A stretch of 64,000 nt of DNA from an uncultured Nitrospirales bacterium (lineage in GTDB: Bacteria > Nitrospirota > Nitrospiria > Nitrospirales > UBA8639). Positions 16,751-24,537 of the stretch are shown piece after piece (position 1 is the stretch's first letter; the number at the start of each line of letters is the position of its first letter). The position numbers were made by a program, and so were the translations under genes. Where the stretch lies: NCBI GenBank assembly GCA_951812745.1, contig OX638327.1, positions 2,071,501-2,135,500 of the forward strand, written 5' to 3'. The notes beneath the pieces were generated by a model. The model had not been told where the DNA came from and did not search any database. It saw only the letters and a program-made list of their open reading frames with translations.

Positions 16751-17220
16751 GGCTCGCGGCTTGGATCGAGTGCCTGCTGAATACAGATGGCCACACAGCC
16801 CAGTCCACCGGTGATTGGGCGTCGATCGTATGCACACCCTCGATGTTCAGCGCAGGCAGCGACAAAAGGCACGTGTTGCGCGAAATCGAGGTCGGCGAGT
16901 ACCTGGGCCTGCAGGCGTCCATCGTCCAGCATCGACAGAATGAGGACACGGGTATGGTGGTCATCTTCCAAAATGGCGGATTTCGGCGACGGCGCGATCC
17001 TGGCACGAGCCGCTTGAACGTTCGGCAGATCCACAACCTCTTTGATCAAGGGCTTCGGAGGATGAATCACCCGTTGACTCAGCCGGACGTTTAAAGACGT
17101 CAGGTCGAGGCCGTCCCGGGCAGGCGCCTCCGCCCAGACTACGTCCCGAGCCCGTTGAGGGACAAACGCATGAGGCATGACCGAGGCCAAGACAAGACAG
17201 CCTACGATCAGACACCACAT
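16747..17220 (-). CDS. Exported protein of unknown function
   Basis: A 157-residue protein from the ATG at 17220, which gives the signal-like start MWCLIVGCLVLASVMPHAFV. The frame stays open upstream to 17265, but that adds a basic stretch of 15 residues. The mature part has no membrane segment or known motif; four cysteines lie in its last 50 residues. It overlaps the helicase-like gene by four bases, so the two are co-translated. The pairing of an exported protein with a helicase relative is unexplained. Confidence 0.6.
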   Translation of the reverse strand: MWCLIVGCLVLASVMPHAFVPQRARDVVWAEAPARDGLDLTSLNVRLSQRVIHPPKPLIKEVVDLPNVQAARARIAPSPKSAILEDDHHTRVLILSMLDDGRLQAQVLADLDFAQHVPFVAACAEHRGCAYDRRPITGGLGCVAICIQQALDPSREP

Positions 17221-17549
17221 GACCCCCGCTTTCGTGGGGGCAAGCCTAGCGCAATGACGCGGCATGCAGGCATTGTAGTGGACGCTTGCAGGACGTGTCC
17301 AGCGTGATGGGCCTTGCCGTCATTGAGACGAAAATAAGCTTCAAGGAGCCTGGAGCGTGACACGATACCCCAAGCGTTCAAGGCGTTGACCGACCATCGG
17401 AGCATAGTGTGCCGATGGCGTTGCTCGAAGTCATGCCCCCCTGCACAGCGCCCTCGTCGCCACCATCCTCGATTGGACGGCGGCCAACGAAAAGAAAAGC
17501 AACACCGATACCCCTATCGCCAGAGTGTTGGTCTTGGGGGCAGCCAACC

Positions 17550-18047
17550 CTATCTCAGGGTTTGCTCCAGTTCGGCGACGAGTTCCCCGATCTCGTCGAT
17601 CGGCACCAGGTCGAGCAGCACCGCCAGCATGTTTTGCCGGTCGTGGGCGGCGATCACGTCGTCGTCCTCCAGCCCCTCTGCCGCCGCACTCAGGACGGCA
17701 ATGGGTTCCCCGCCTTGTTGGGTGATGTCCTCCCACGTCCGGTGCTTCCGTTCCATCGCGGCGTAAAACTGATCGATGGGCACGTGCACCAGGCCGAACC
17801 GGCTGCCCCATTTTTCCCGGACGTGCTCTCGGATGGCTTCGTGCATCCGGCTGCACACGGGTTCCGGGATGCTCACGCGCACAGCGCAGGTGATCCAATA
17901 CAGAGTCAGGGCCAGCAGCTCTTTGGTGATGGCTTGAGCCTGTTGGGTGGTCAGGGTCAGTCCGTAGTCTTCGAGGAAATCGGGCGCCACGGACGGAGGG
18001 ATGAGTTCAACAAGCGCTTTCGCGGTCTGTTGGGCTTCTTCGGTCAT
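17550..18047 (-). CDS. Conserved-looking hypothetical soluble protein
   Basis: A 165-residue, mostly helical acidic protein with no signal peptide or membrane segment. The N-terminal half (LVELIPPSVAPDFLEDYGL...) and the C-terminal leucine-rich helix (LAVLLDLVPIDEIGELVAELEQTL) look like packing helices. I do not recognise the family. No clear ribosome-binding site precedes the ATG. The bases between it and the exported protein gene (17221-17549) hold no supported gene. Confidence 0.6.
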   Translation of the reverse strand: MTEEAQQTAKALVELIPPSVAPDFLEDYGLTLTTQQAQAITKELLALTLYWITCAVRVSIPEPVCSRMHEAIREHVREKWGSRFGLVHVPIDQFYAAMERKHRTWEDITQQGGEPIAVLSAAAEGLEDDDVIAAHDRQNMLAVLLDLVPIDEIGELVAELEQTLR

Positions 18048-18227
18048 GGTGAGCTAGGGGCTGGAAGGAACGAAGACAGGCACATGATAATCGCTTCCGC
18101 AGCATACGCAGCAGGGTGTTGCCGAGGCAAGCGCCTCGCTTGACACTCAAACCCGGTGAATGCCACGCTTGCCTGCGCGGTTTCTCACATACCATCCTGA
18201 TACAGAAAAGCCGGGGCGGTCGAAGCG

Positions 18228-18605
18228 ATGTCCTATCTGCTGCTGGCCATTGCGGGGTTATGGATGGCCGATGGGTTGGCCCTATTGGTGGCCCCCCTGC
18301 GGACCGTTGCCCTGGTCAGGCAGGCCCTCGCGGCGTCCCCGTCACACGCGACGTGGTCTGGGGTCACCATGGCGGCGGGCCTGATCCTACTCCTGCAGGC
18401 GTCTGATCTGACCTATCAGGGTTTATGGATGGTCACGGGGTTCGCCATGGTGGCGAAGGGGGGATTTTTTCTTTTGTCAAACGACGAAACGCGCCATTCC
18501 GTGTTGCATTGGTGTTTGAGCCGTGACGCCGTGGACTATCGCTTTTGGGGGCTGGGGTTGTGTATGCTCTCGGTGTTGCTGATCCATGCGTGTGGGTGGC
18601 TGTAG
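18228..18605 (+). CDS. Small membrane protein, first of a related tandem pair
   Basis: A 125-residue protein with about four membrane segments: residues 1-22, 44-62, 66-84 and 104-122. I do not recognise the family. Its third segment region, GLILLLQASDLTYQGLW, lines up with GLLLMIGTTDLTAFWLW in the next gene, and both proteins share length and segment layout. This suggests a tandem duplication. The stop lies inside a small GGGCGG/CCGCCC palindrome. Confidence 0.65.
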   Translation: MSYLLLAIAGLWMADGLALLVAPLRTVALVRQALAASPSHATWSGVTMAAGLILLLQASDLTYQGLWMVTGFAMVAKGGFFLLSNDETRHSVLHWCLSRDAVDYRFWGLGLCMLSVLLIHACGWL

Positions 18606-18622
18606 GGGCGGTGTCCGCCCTA
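18602..18622 (+). repeat. GGGCGG-TGT-CCGCCC palindrome, family C, copy 1
   Basis: A perfect six-base stem around TGT, preceded by TAG and followed by TAT. The identical unit is at 21305-21327, and a longer relative is at 37515-37540. It lies between the two related membrane protein genes. Confidence 0.85.
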
Positions 18623-18646
18623 TCAAGGAAAGGGGCTCGAGGGTTA

Positions 18647-19030
18647 ATGGCAGACCTCTTCATGGCGTTGACGAGCCTGGCCTGGGGCTTGGCGGGGTTG
18701 ACGATAGCCGTTGTGCCTGCGCTGGCGCCCGTCTGGTCCCGGCGGATTCTCCTGGATCCCTGGTCGCGGTTCTGGTTCGCGCAGGCGATCCTGCTGATCG
18801 GGTTGCTGTTGATGATCGGCACCACGGATCTCACGGCGTTTTGGCTCTGGGCGGTGTGCGGTGCGCTGGCCGCGATCAAGGCCTGTCTGTTGCTCGGGGC
18901 CCCGGTGTCGTGGCGGGAGCGGATGCTGCAATGGCTCGGCACGTGGCCGCCGTGGCTATACCGGGTCGGCGGGACGATCGACTTGGCTCTCGCGGTGTGT
19001 CTGGCCGCGGACCTCATTCTCCATGGCTGA
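18647..19030 (+). CDS. Small membrane protein, second of a related tandem pair
   Basis: A 127-residue protein with about four membrane segments, starting MADLFMALTSLAWGLAGL. The frame is open upstream to 18545, but that stretch crosses the end of the previous gene. Layout and the GLLLMIGTTDLT segment resemble the preceding protein. The 3' end overlaps the next gene by eight bases. Function is unknown; the pair could form a heterodimeric membrane unit. Confidence 0.65.
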   Translation: MADLFMALTSLAWGLAGLTIAVVPALAPVWSRRILLDPWSRFWFAQAILLIGLLLMIGTTDLTAFWLWAVCGALAAIKACLLLGAPVSWRERMLQWLGTWPPWLYRVGGTIDLALAVCLAADLILHG

Positions 19031-19340
19031 GACGGACGCCATGATCCAAGCGAACGACCGGGACCTGACCCGGTTGTGGGAGATCCACCAGGCGGCGGAA
19101 TGGCCGGTTGGCGTGGGCTCGCGCGAAGGCGAACTCATGACCCTGGACACGGTCGTCAGCGGGTGCGTCACCTATTTCTTCGAAGAGCACGACCTCGACC
19201 CTCAACGCGTGGTGATCCTCGAAGATTGCCTCTCCGATCTGGAGGCCGTGCTGCCGGAATTGAGCGAGGAACCCCTGGACTATTTCCAGCGCGTCAAACA
19301 GTTGGGTGCGTTACTGCTGGAAGCGGGTCGCCGACCATGA
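19023..19340 (+). CDS. Small acidic cytoplasmic protein of unknown function
   Basis: A 105-residue acidic protein with no membrane segment, starting at the ATG that overlaps the membrane protein gene. Visible features are LWEIHQAAEWPVGVGSREGELMTLDTVVSGC and a C-terminal helix rich in Glu and Leu. The overlap with the gene before it and the one-base gap to the gene after it suggest translational coupling. Family not recognised. Confidence 0.6.
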   Translation: MAETDAMIQANDRDLTRLWEIHQAAEWPVGVGSREGELMTLDTVVSGCVTYFFEEHDLDPQRVVILEDCLSDLEAVLPELSEEPLDYFQRVKQLGALLLEAGRRP

Positions 19341-19341
19341 C

Positions 19342-20328
19342 ATGAAACGCCGGCTCGTAGCGGCCCTCGTCATCGCGGGCCTTGCCCTGTCGGCCGGGGC
19401 GGCGGCCGCGGAGTTCACGTTCGTGGCCTTGGGCGACATGCCCTACGGCCCGCGTGAGCAAGCCTACCCCGCGTTCAGGGCATTGATCGCGGAGATCAAC
19501 CACAGGGCTCCCGTCTTCACCTTCCACCTCGGCGACACCAAGTCGGGCGTGGACCCCTGTTCCGACGAACTGCTGCTGGAGCAGCGGGATTTCATGAACA
19601 GCTTCGCGTCGGCCCTCGTCTACACGCCGGGCGACAACGAGTGGACCGATTGCCACCGCCTGCTTGCCGGCGCGTATGACCCGCTCAAGCGGCTGCGCTT
19701 CATCCGCGAGCACTATTTCCCGGGGGCCCGGAGTCTCGGCGGGCAGCCGATCCGCCTCGAGCGCCAGGCGGACGTCATGCCCGGCTTCGAGCCGTTCGTG
19801 GAGAACAGCCGGTTCAGCCGCGAAGGCGTGTGGTTCGTGACCGCGCACGTGGTCGGCTCCAACAACAACTTCGACGCCGTCGAGGGTTCCGATGCGGCCG
19901 GGGAATTCCTCGCGCGAGACGAGGCGAACCGGGTGTGGCTCGCGGACTCCTTCGACAAGGCCGCGGCTGCGGCCGCCGAGGCCGTGGTCCTCGCCATTCA
20001 CGCCGACATGTTCGGGGACGGGTTCGATCCGCAACGGGAAACCTTTGCCCGCGCCTCCGGGTTCAAGCGCTTCGGCGAGACCCTCGTCAGGAAGGCAAAG
20101 TTCTTTCGGAAACCGGTTCTCCTGCTGTTCGGGGACAGTCATGAGTTCCGAGTCTTTCACCCCTTTCCCCGCTCGGCCGGCAATCTGACCGCGGTGGAAG
20201 TGTATGGCGCGGAACTCATGCACGCCGTCGCGATCACGCTCCGCCTGCGCCCTGCCCCCATGTTCACGTTCGCTCCCGTGCTGAACCCGGCCCTGCCAGC
20301 ACCGCCTCGACCTTCCCGCGCCCCTTGA
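19342..20328 (+). CDS. Exported calcineurin-like metallophosphoesterase
   Basis: A 328-residue protein with a clear signal peptide (MKRRLVAALVIAGLALSAGAAAA). The mature part starts EFTFVALGDMPYGP, a metallophosphoesterase motif I, followed by FHLGDTKSG, TPGDNEWTDC, a histidine in AIHADMFG, and LLFGDSHEFR. These match the GD, GDxxE and GDSH motifs of the family. The substrate is unknown. The gene is clearly more GC-rich than its neighbours, with strong third-position G/C, which could mean transfer. An ATG at 19342 is chosen over upstream ones because it gives the signal peptide. Confidence 0.78.
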   Translation: MKRRLVAALVIAGLALSAGAAAAEFTFVALGDMPYGPREQAYPAFRALIAEINHRAPVFTFHLGDTKSGVDPCSDELLLEQRDFMNSFASALVYTPGDNEWTDCHRLLAGAYDPLKRLRFIREHYFPGARSLGGQPIRLERQADVMPGFEPFVENSRFSREGVWFVTAHVVGSNNNFDAVEGSDAAGEFLARDEANRVWLADSFDKAAAAAAEAVVLAIHADMFGDGFDPQRETFARASGFKRFGETLVRKAKFFRKPVLLLFGDSHEFRVFHPFPRSAGNLTAVEVYGAELMHAVAITLRLRPAPMFTFAPVLNPALPAPPRPSRAP

Positions 20329-20394
20329 TTGACTGGTCAAAACCCCTGTGCTACCTTGCTCGTTTGAGCCGAATCAGTTGGTAGACGAGTCCTC

Positions 20395-21309
20395 ATGGAA
20401 AAAGACCTGAAAAGCATTCTGGGCAAACTGCAATACACCGACGACGCCAAGGTCGTGCAGCAGATCACCCACCAGACCCGCCAGGTCCAGGACCGCATGT
20501 CCGGGATCAAGCACAAGATCGTGGTGATGAGCGGCAAGGGCGGCGTCGGGAAGAGCATGACCACGGTCAATCTGGCCTTGGCCCTGGGACGGCAAGGCCA
20601 CAAGGTCGGGATCATCGACGTGGATCTCAACGGGCCCTGCGTGCCTCGCATGATGGGGATTCTGGGCAAGGGGCTGGAGGTGACGCCGAATGGGGCGCGG
20701 CCGCCGGAAGGGCCCTACGGCATCAAGGTGGCCTCCATGGATTTCCTGCTGGATGACGCCGCTCCCGTCCGGTGGAAAGGCCCGATGGATCTGAGCCCCG
20801 TGTGGCTTGGGCTCATGGAGATGAACGTGATCCGGGAGTTCCTGGCCGATATTCTCTGGGGCGACCTGGACTATCTGTTGGCCGATCTTCCCCCGGGTGC
20901 CGCGGCGGATAAACCTCCGGTCATCGCCGGCTTCCTTCCGGATCTGGCCGGCGCGGTGGTGGTCACGACGCCGTCGGAAGTGGCCTCGAACGTCGTGCAG
21001 AAGTCCATCGGCTATGCCACCGAACTGGGCATCACCGTGTTAGGAGTCGTGGAAAACATGAGCCAATACCGCTGCCCGTCTTGTGGCGCCGAGAATGAAC
21101 TGTTCGACGGCAACACGGAGGGCATGTGTGAAGCCCTCAACTTGCCGTTGCTCGGCCGCATTCCGTTTGATCGAAATTTTGCGAAGACGTTCGATAAAGG
21201 GACCCCGTTGCTGGACGGAGAGTATCCCACGAACCGGCGCTTTACGGATATTGCCGGGCGCATTCAATCGATGTTGGATTACAAGAAAGTGCTGGCCGAA
21301 AATTTGTAG
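20395..21309 (+). CDS. Mrp/NBP35-type iron-sulfur carrier ATPase (ApbC)
   Basis: A 304-residue P-loop ATPase. The deviant Walker A is MSGKGGVGKSMTTVNLA near residues 45-61, then DVDLNGPCVPRMMG, LLADLPPGAAADKP (switch II/Walker B) and the C-terminal CPSC pair that binds a bridging 4Fe-4S cluster. It loads Fe-S clusters onto target proteins in the cytoplasm. A short N-terminal extension of about 40 residues replaces the DUF59 domain of larger Mrp proteins. Next gene encodes a zinc-ribbon/PCP-reductase-domain protein. Confidence 0.9.
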   Translation: MEKDLKSILGKLQYTDDAKVVQQITHQTRQVQDRMSGIKHKIVVMSGKGGVGKSMTTVNLALALGRQGHKVGIIDVDLNGPCVPRMMGILGKGLEVTPNGARPPEGPYGIKVASMDFLLDDAAPVRWKGPMDLSPVWLGLMEMNVIREFLADILWGDLDYLLADLPPGAAADKPPVIAGFLPDLAGAVVVTTPSEVASNVVQKSIGYATELGITVLGVVENMSQYRCPSCGAENELFDGNTEGMCEALNLPLLGRIPFDRNFAKTFDKGTPLLDGEYPTNRRFTDIAGRIQSMLDYKKVLAENL

Positions 21310-21327
21310 GGGCGGTGTCCGCCCTAT
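21305..21327 (+). repeat. GGGCGG-TGT-CCGCCC palindrome, family C, copy 2
   Basis: The same 21-base unit as at 18602, again directly at the stop of a gene (TGTAGGGGCGG; the stop codon TAG is part of the repeat). Confidence 0.85.
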
Positions 21328-21379
21328 TGAACGATGAGGTTTCCCTCTTTTACCTTCAACTTTCCCGCGTGAGGCCGTT

Positions 21380-22123
21380 ATGAAATTCGTCTGCTTGAAC
21401 TGCGAAACCTATATGAGTTTTGAAAAAGTGGAGAAACCCGCCGAAGGGTCGCTGGGGGTGTTTTTCGCCTGTCCTTCCTGCGAGGCGAAGGTTTCCATGG
21501 TGACGAATCCCGGCGAAACGCAAATGGTCAGCTCCCTGGGCGTGCAGCTTGGCGGGCGGACGGTGGCCCCTTCCCCATTGGAAATGACGCGGGGCACGTT
21601 GAAAGAAGACGTCGGGGCTCCTGCGCCGTCGGGGTCCATGGCGGACTATCTGAACGACAAAATCCACGCCGGACAGAGCGCGAGCCCCGCAGCCGGTGCG
21701 CCTGCGAAGGAAGGCGAGTCCGGCGGCTGTCCGTTTTCCGCGATGGTCGCGCAGATGGGATTGACCGGCGGCGAAGCCTCGACTGGTACGCAACCGGCCG
21801 CGCTGCAATGGAGCCCCGATGCGCAGGAACGGTTGGGGAAACTGCCGTCGTTCGTGCAGCCGATGGTTAAGAGCAGTGTGGAAACGTATGCGCGCAAGAA
21901 CGGCTATTCGACCGTCACGCTGCAAGTCATGGATGATTCGAAGAATTCATCAAACGGCATGACGTGGTCGCCGGAAGCCGAAGAGCGATTGAGCAACATT
22001 CCGGATTTCATTCAGCCCATGGCCCGTAAGGAAATCGAACGGCTGGCCCAGGAGCGCGGCACGACCACGGTCTCCGCCGAACTGATGGACGAAGCCAAGG
22101 AAAAGTTCATGAAGTTCATGTGA
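21380..22123 (+). CDS. Zinc-ribbon protein with two PCP-reductase-like domains
   Basis: A 247-residue soluble protein. The N-terminus holds a zinc ribbon (CLNCETYM... CPSCEAK). A low-complexity linker follows, with a further Cys in GGCPF. The C-terminal half has two tandem copies of the short PCP_red domain known from the light-independent protochlorophyllide reductase: WSPDAQERLGKLPSFVQPM and WSPEAEERLSNIPDFIQPM, each ending in a VTL/VSA...MDDSK/MDEAK helix. No chlorophyll genes are near. It is downstream of the Mrp ATPase, with a 70-base gap holding a palindrome, which hints at an Fe-S or redox role. Confidence 0.8.
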   Translation: MKFVCLNCETYMSFEKVEKPAEGSLGVFFACPSCEAKVSMVTNPGETQMVSSLGVQLGGRTVAPSPLEMTRGTLKEDVGAPAPSGSMADYLNDKIHAGQSASPAAGAPAKEGESGGCPFSAMVAQMGLTGGEASTGTQPAALQWSPDAQERLGKLPSFVQPMVKSSVETYARKNGYSTVTLQVMDDSKNSSNGMTWSPEAEERLSNIPDFIQPMARKEIERLAQERGTTTVSAELMDEAKEKFMKFM

Positions 22124-22226
22124 CGAGGATTTCCCCGTGATGTACGTGATCTGCCGCGGCAGAGTCGTCACGAAATACGGCGTCTTCATCGTAAGCAGAA
22201 TAACAGAAGAAGGGTAAGTCCTTCGG

Positions 22227-23693
22227 CTACGACGAGCAACTCACCACGATCTGCTTGCCCCAATCCGGCGGCGGGGCGGCATACTCGTTCATTTCGGGTT
22301 GGTCATCGAACGGGCGGCACAGCAGTTCCCGCAGGCGGTCAATCTCTGAATAATCCCGGTGCCGAGTCGCCCGTTCAATCGCGACCTGGACCAGATAATT
22401 CCTCAAGACGTATTTGGGATTGCAGGCATCCATGCGCGCCTTGCGTTCGACGTCCACGCTGCGTTCGGCTTTGAGCCGCGCACGATACCGATCCGCCCAC
22501 CAGTCGAATCCTTCCCGGTCGAGAAACCGATCCCGTAGATGCTCGTTTGCCGAGGGGTCCTGGTTGAAGAACCCGAGCGCTCGAAAGAAATTCGTGTAGT
22601 CCACGTGGTTGCTATGCATGAGCGCGAGCAGATCGCGCCGAAGCTTGTCGTCGCCGTCGCGGGCTTCTTTCAGCCCCAGCTTGGCCTGCATCAAGTCCGT
22701 ATAGGTCTGCTGCATGGTCGCTTCATAGATTTCGGGGGCCCCAAGGACATCGGCTTCCTCGACCAACGGGGAGAGTGCCTGCGCAATCGCACGGACGTTC
22801 CAATAGCCGATATCGGGCTGGTTCTGAAACGAGTAGCGGCCGCGATGATCGGAATGATTGGGAATAAACCCCGGGTTGAAATCATCCATGAAGCCATACG
22901 GCCCATAGTCGAGGGTCAGCCCGAGGATCGACATGTTGTCGGTGTTCATGACCCCGTGCGCCCAGCCCACGGCCTGCCACTGGGCAATCAACCTGCCGGT
23001 TCGTTCGGCCACCTCACGCAGGAATCGCGCATAGGGCTCCGGCCCGTCGACGAGATGCGGGAAATGGCCGGCCAGCACGTAATCGGCCAGGGTCTTGAGA
23101 TGATCATGTTGACGGCGGTAAAAGAAGACTTCAAAGGTCCCGAACCGGACGTGACTCGGGGCCATGCGTACGAGCATCGCGCCGGTCTCCACGCTTTCCC
23201 GAAGCACGGCTTCATCGCTGCCGATGAGACACAAGGATCGGGTCGTCTGGATGCCCAAGCCGTGCATGGCCTCACCGCACAGATATTCCCGGATCGTCGA
23301 ACGAAGCACCGCCCGCCCATCGCCGTCCCGTGAAAAGCGCGTCAACCCCGCACCCTTCAGATGCAGGTCCCATGTCTCGCCCCGGCTATTGCGCACTTCG
23401 CCCAACAGAATCGCCCGGCCATCCCCAAGCGGCGACACGTAGTGACCAAACTGGTGACCCGCATAGAGCATGGCAATAGGCTCACTACCCGGCAGGAGGA
23501 GTTTGCCGCCCATGGCCTGATGGAACTCCGGGCGCTTGGCTTCATCCGGATCCAGGTCGATCAAGGCCGCGGCCGAAGGATTGAAACTGACCAGATGCGA
23601 GGTTTGAAACCCCGTGGGCGTCACCCGTTCAAAGAAGACTTCGGGCAGCCGGGTATAGGTGTTGTCAAAGTTCAACGTTTCGAGTGTCCGCAT
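22227..23693 (-). CDS. selO: Protein adenylyltransferase SelO (YdiU family)
   Basis: A 488-residue pseudokinase-fold enzyme that transfers AMP to target proteins. Motifs: LYAGHQFGHYVSPLGDGRAILLGE, the active-site LHLKGAGLTRFSRDGDGRAVLRS, and VGWAHGVMNTDNMSILGLTLDYGPYGFMDDF with the metal-binding Asn and Asp. The C-terminus ends VVSCSS, so the residue that is selenocysteine in animal SelO is cysteine here, as in most bacteria. Length is normal for the family. The gene stands alone on its strand. Confidence 0.93.
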   Translation of the reverse strand: MRTLETLNFDNTYTRLPEVFFERVTPTGFQTSHLVSFNPSAAALIDLDPDEAKRPEFHQAMGGKLLLPGSEPIAMLYAGHQFGHYVSPLGDGRAILLGEVRNSRGETWDLHLKGAGLTRFSRDGDGRAVLRSTIREYLCGEAMHGLGIQTTRSLCLIGSDEAVLRESVETGAMLVRMAPSHVRFGTFEVFFYRRQHDHLKTLADYVLAGHFPHLVDGPEPYARFLREVAERTGRLIAQWQAVGWAHGVMNTDNMSILGLTLDYGPYGFMDDFNPGFIPNHSDHRGRYSFQNQPDIGYWNVRAIAQALSPLVEEADVLGAPEIYEATMQQTYTDLMQAKLGLKEARDGDDKLRRDLLALMHSNHVDYTNFFRALGFFNQDPSANEHLRDRFLDREGFDWWADRYRARLKAERSVDVERKARMDACNPKYVLRNYLVQVAIERATRHRDYSEIDRLRELLCRPFDDQPEMNEYAAPPPDWGKQIVVSCSS

Positions 23694-24537
23694 CCGTCTA
23701 TTATCTTCCAGGCCGGAACCGGCTGCAACGGGAAACTCGCTTGCTCCATCCGCCCAGGGCCGGTGTCAAGCGCACATCCTATCGTCCTTCTGGATCAGGA
23801 AGTTCCACTGGCGGCCGCAACTGCGGTAGAAGGTCTTTCTTGAGTAGGGGTGCACATGGTTTCGCCCCCCAGATGATAGGGTGAGTCACCCTGCATTCTG
23901 TCAGCGAATTAGTGAACATTTACAAGGATAACTCCATTGGTGTGTTATTGAGAATGAAGAAGGAAGCGGCGGCGTGAGATGCCGCGGCGACAATTACGAA
24001 TGACAAAGAAAACGCTGGATCCCCGAATTCGCGAGGATGATAGAAAGGAAAAAGAAAGGGCGGCTTTCCGCTTTGGGGAAAGCTTTGGGAAAGAAAAGAC
24101 CGGGTTAGAAAATCTTGGCTATCAACGCCCGGAAGGGGTTGACGGCTGATCCGGGTTGAGTCTCGCTTTTCACTTGGGAGGACGACTCGGTTTTGTCGGC
24201 TTTTTTCGTTACTTTTTGTTCGCAATGAAGACTTCTGTACAGGATGCTGAATTCACTCATGATGGCCCCTCCAAAGGTTTGAGCAAGAACTATCCTGTAT
24301 TAAGCAAAGGGTGTGCCAGGTTTTACAGGTTGAGGCCTTCCGCGAAACCACCGAAAAAACAACCTGTTAGGAATAGAAGTCGCCTGATCGGCCGACTAGG
24401 TGTGGACGACAAGCAAAAACGCACATGCTCGGGTGAGCGAAATCGCACCAAATCCATGACTGATCTTGGGGAAAAGTCGAGAAGAAAGCCGCAACCCGTG
24501 GCTTCGTCACAGAGGAACGTGGCGAGACGGCTCTTCT
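23694..24537. other. Large intergenic region with repeat fragments
   Basis: No convincing gene in 844 bases. A copy of the family D repeat (GTCAGCGAATTAGTGAACATTTAC) lies near 23899-23921, a 15-bp palindrome AGGGTGAGTCACCCT at 23878-23892, and a CTGGATCCCCGAATTCG unit near 24010 that recurs in altered form at 34463 and 50800. Frames open here give Arg/Pro-rich, family-less products. The SelO promoter should be near 23700-23800. Confidence 0.55.
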
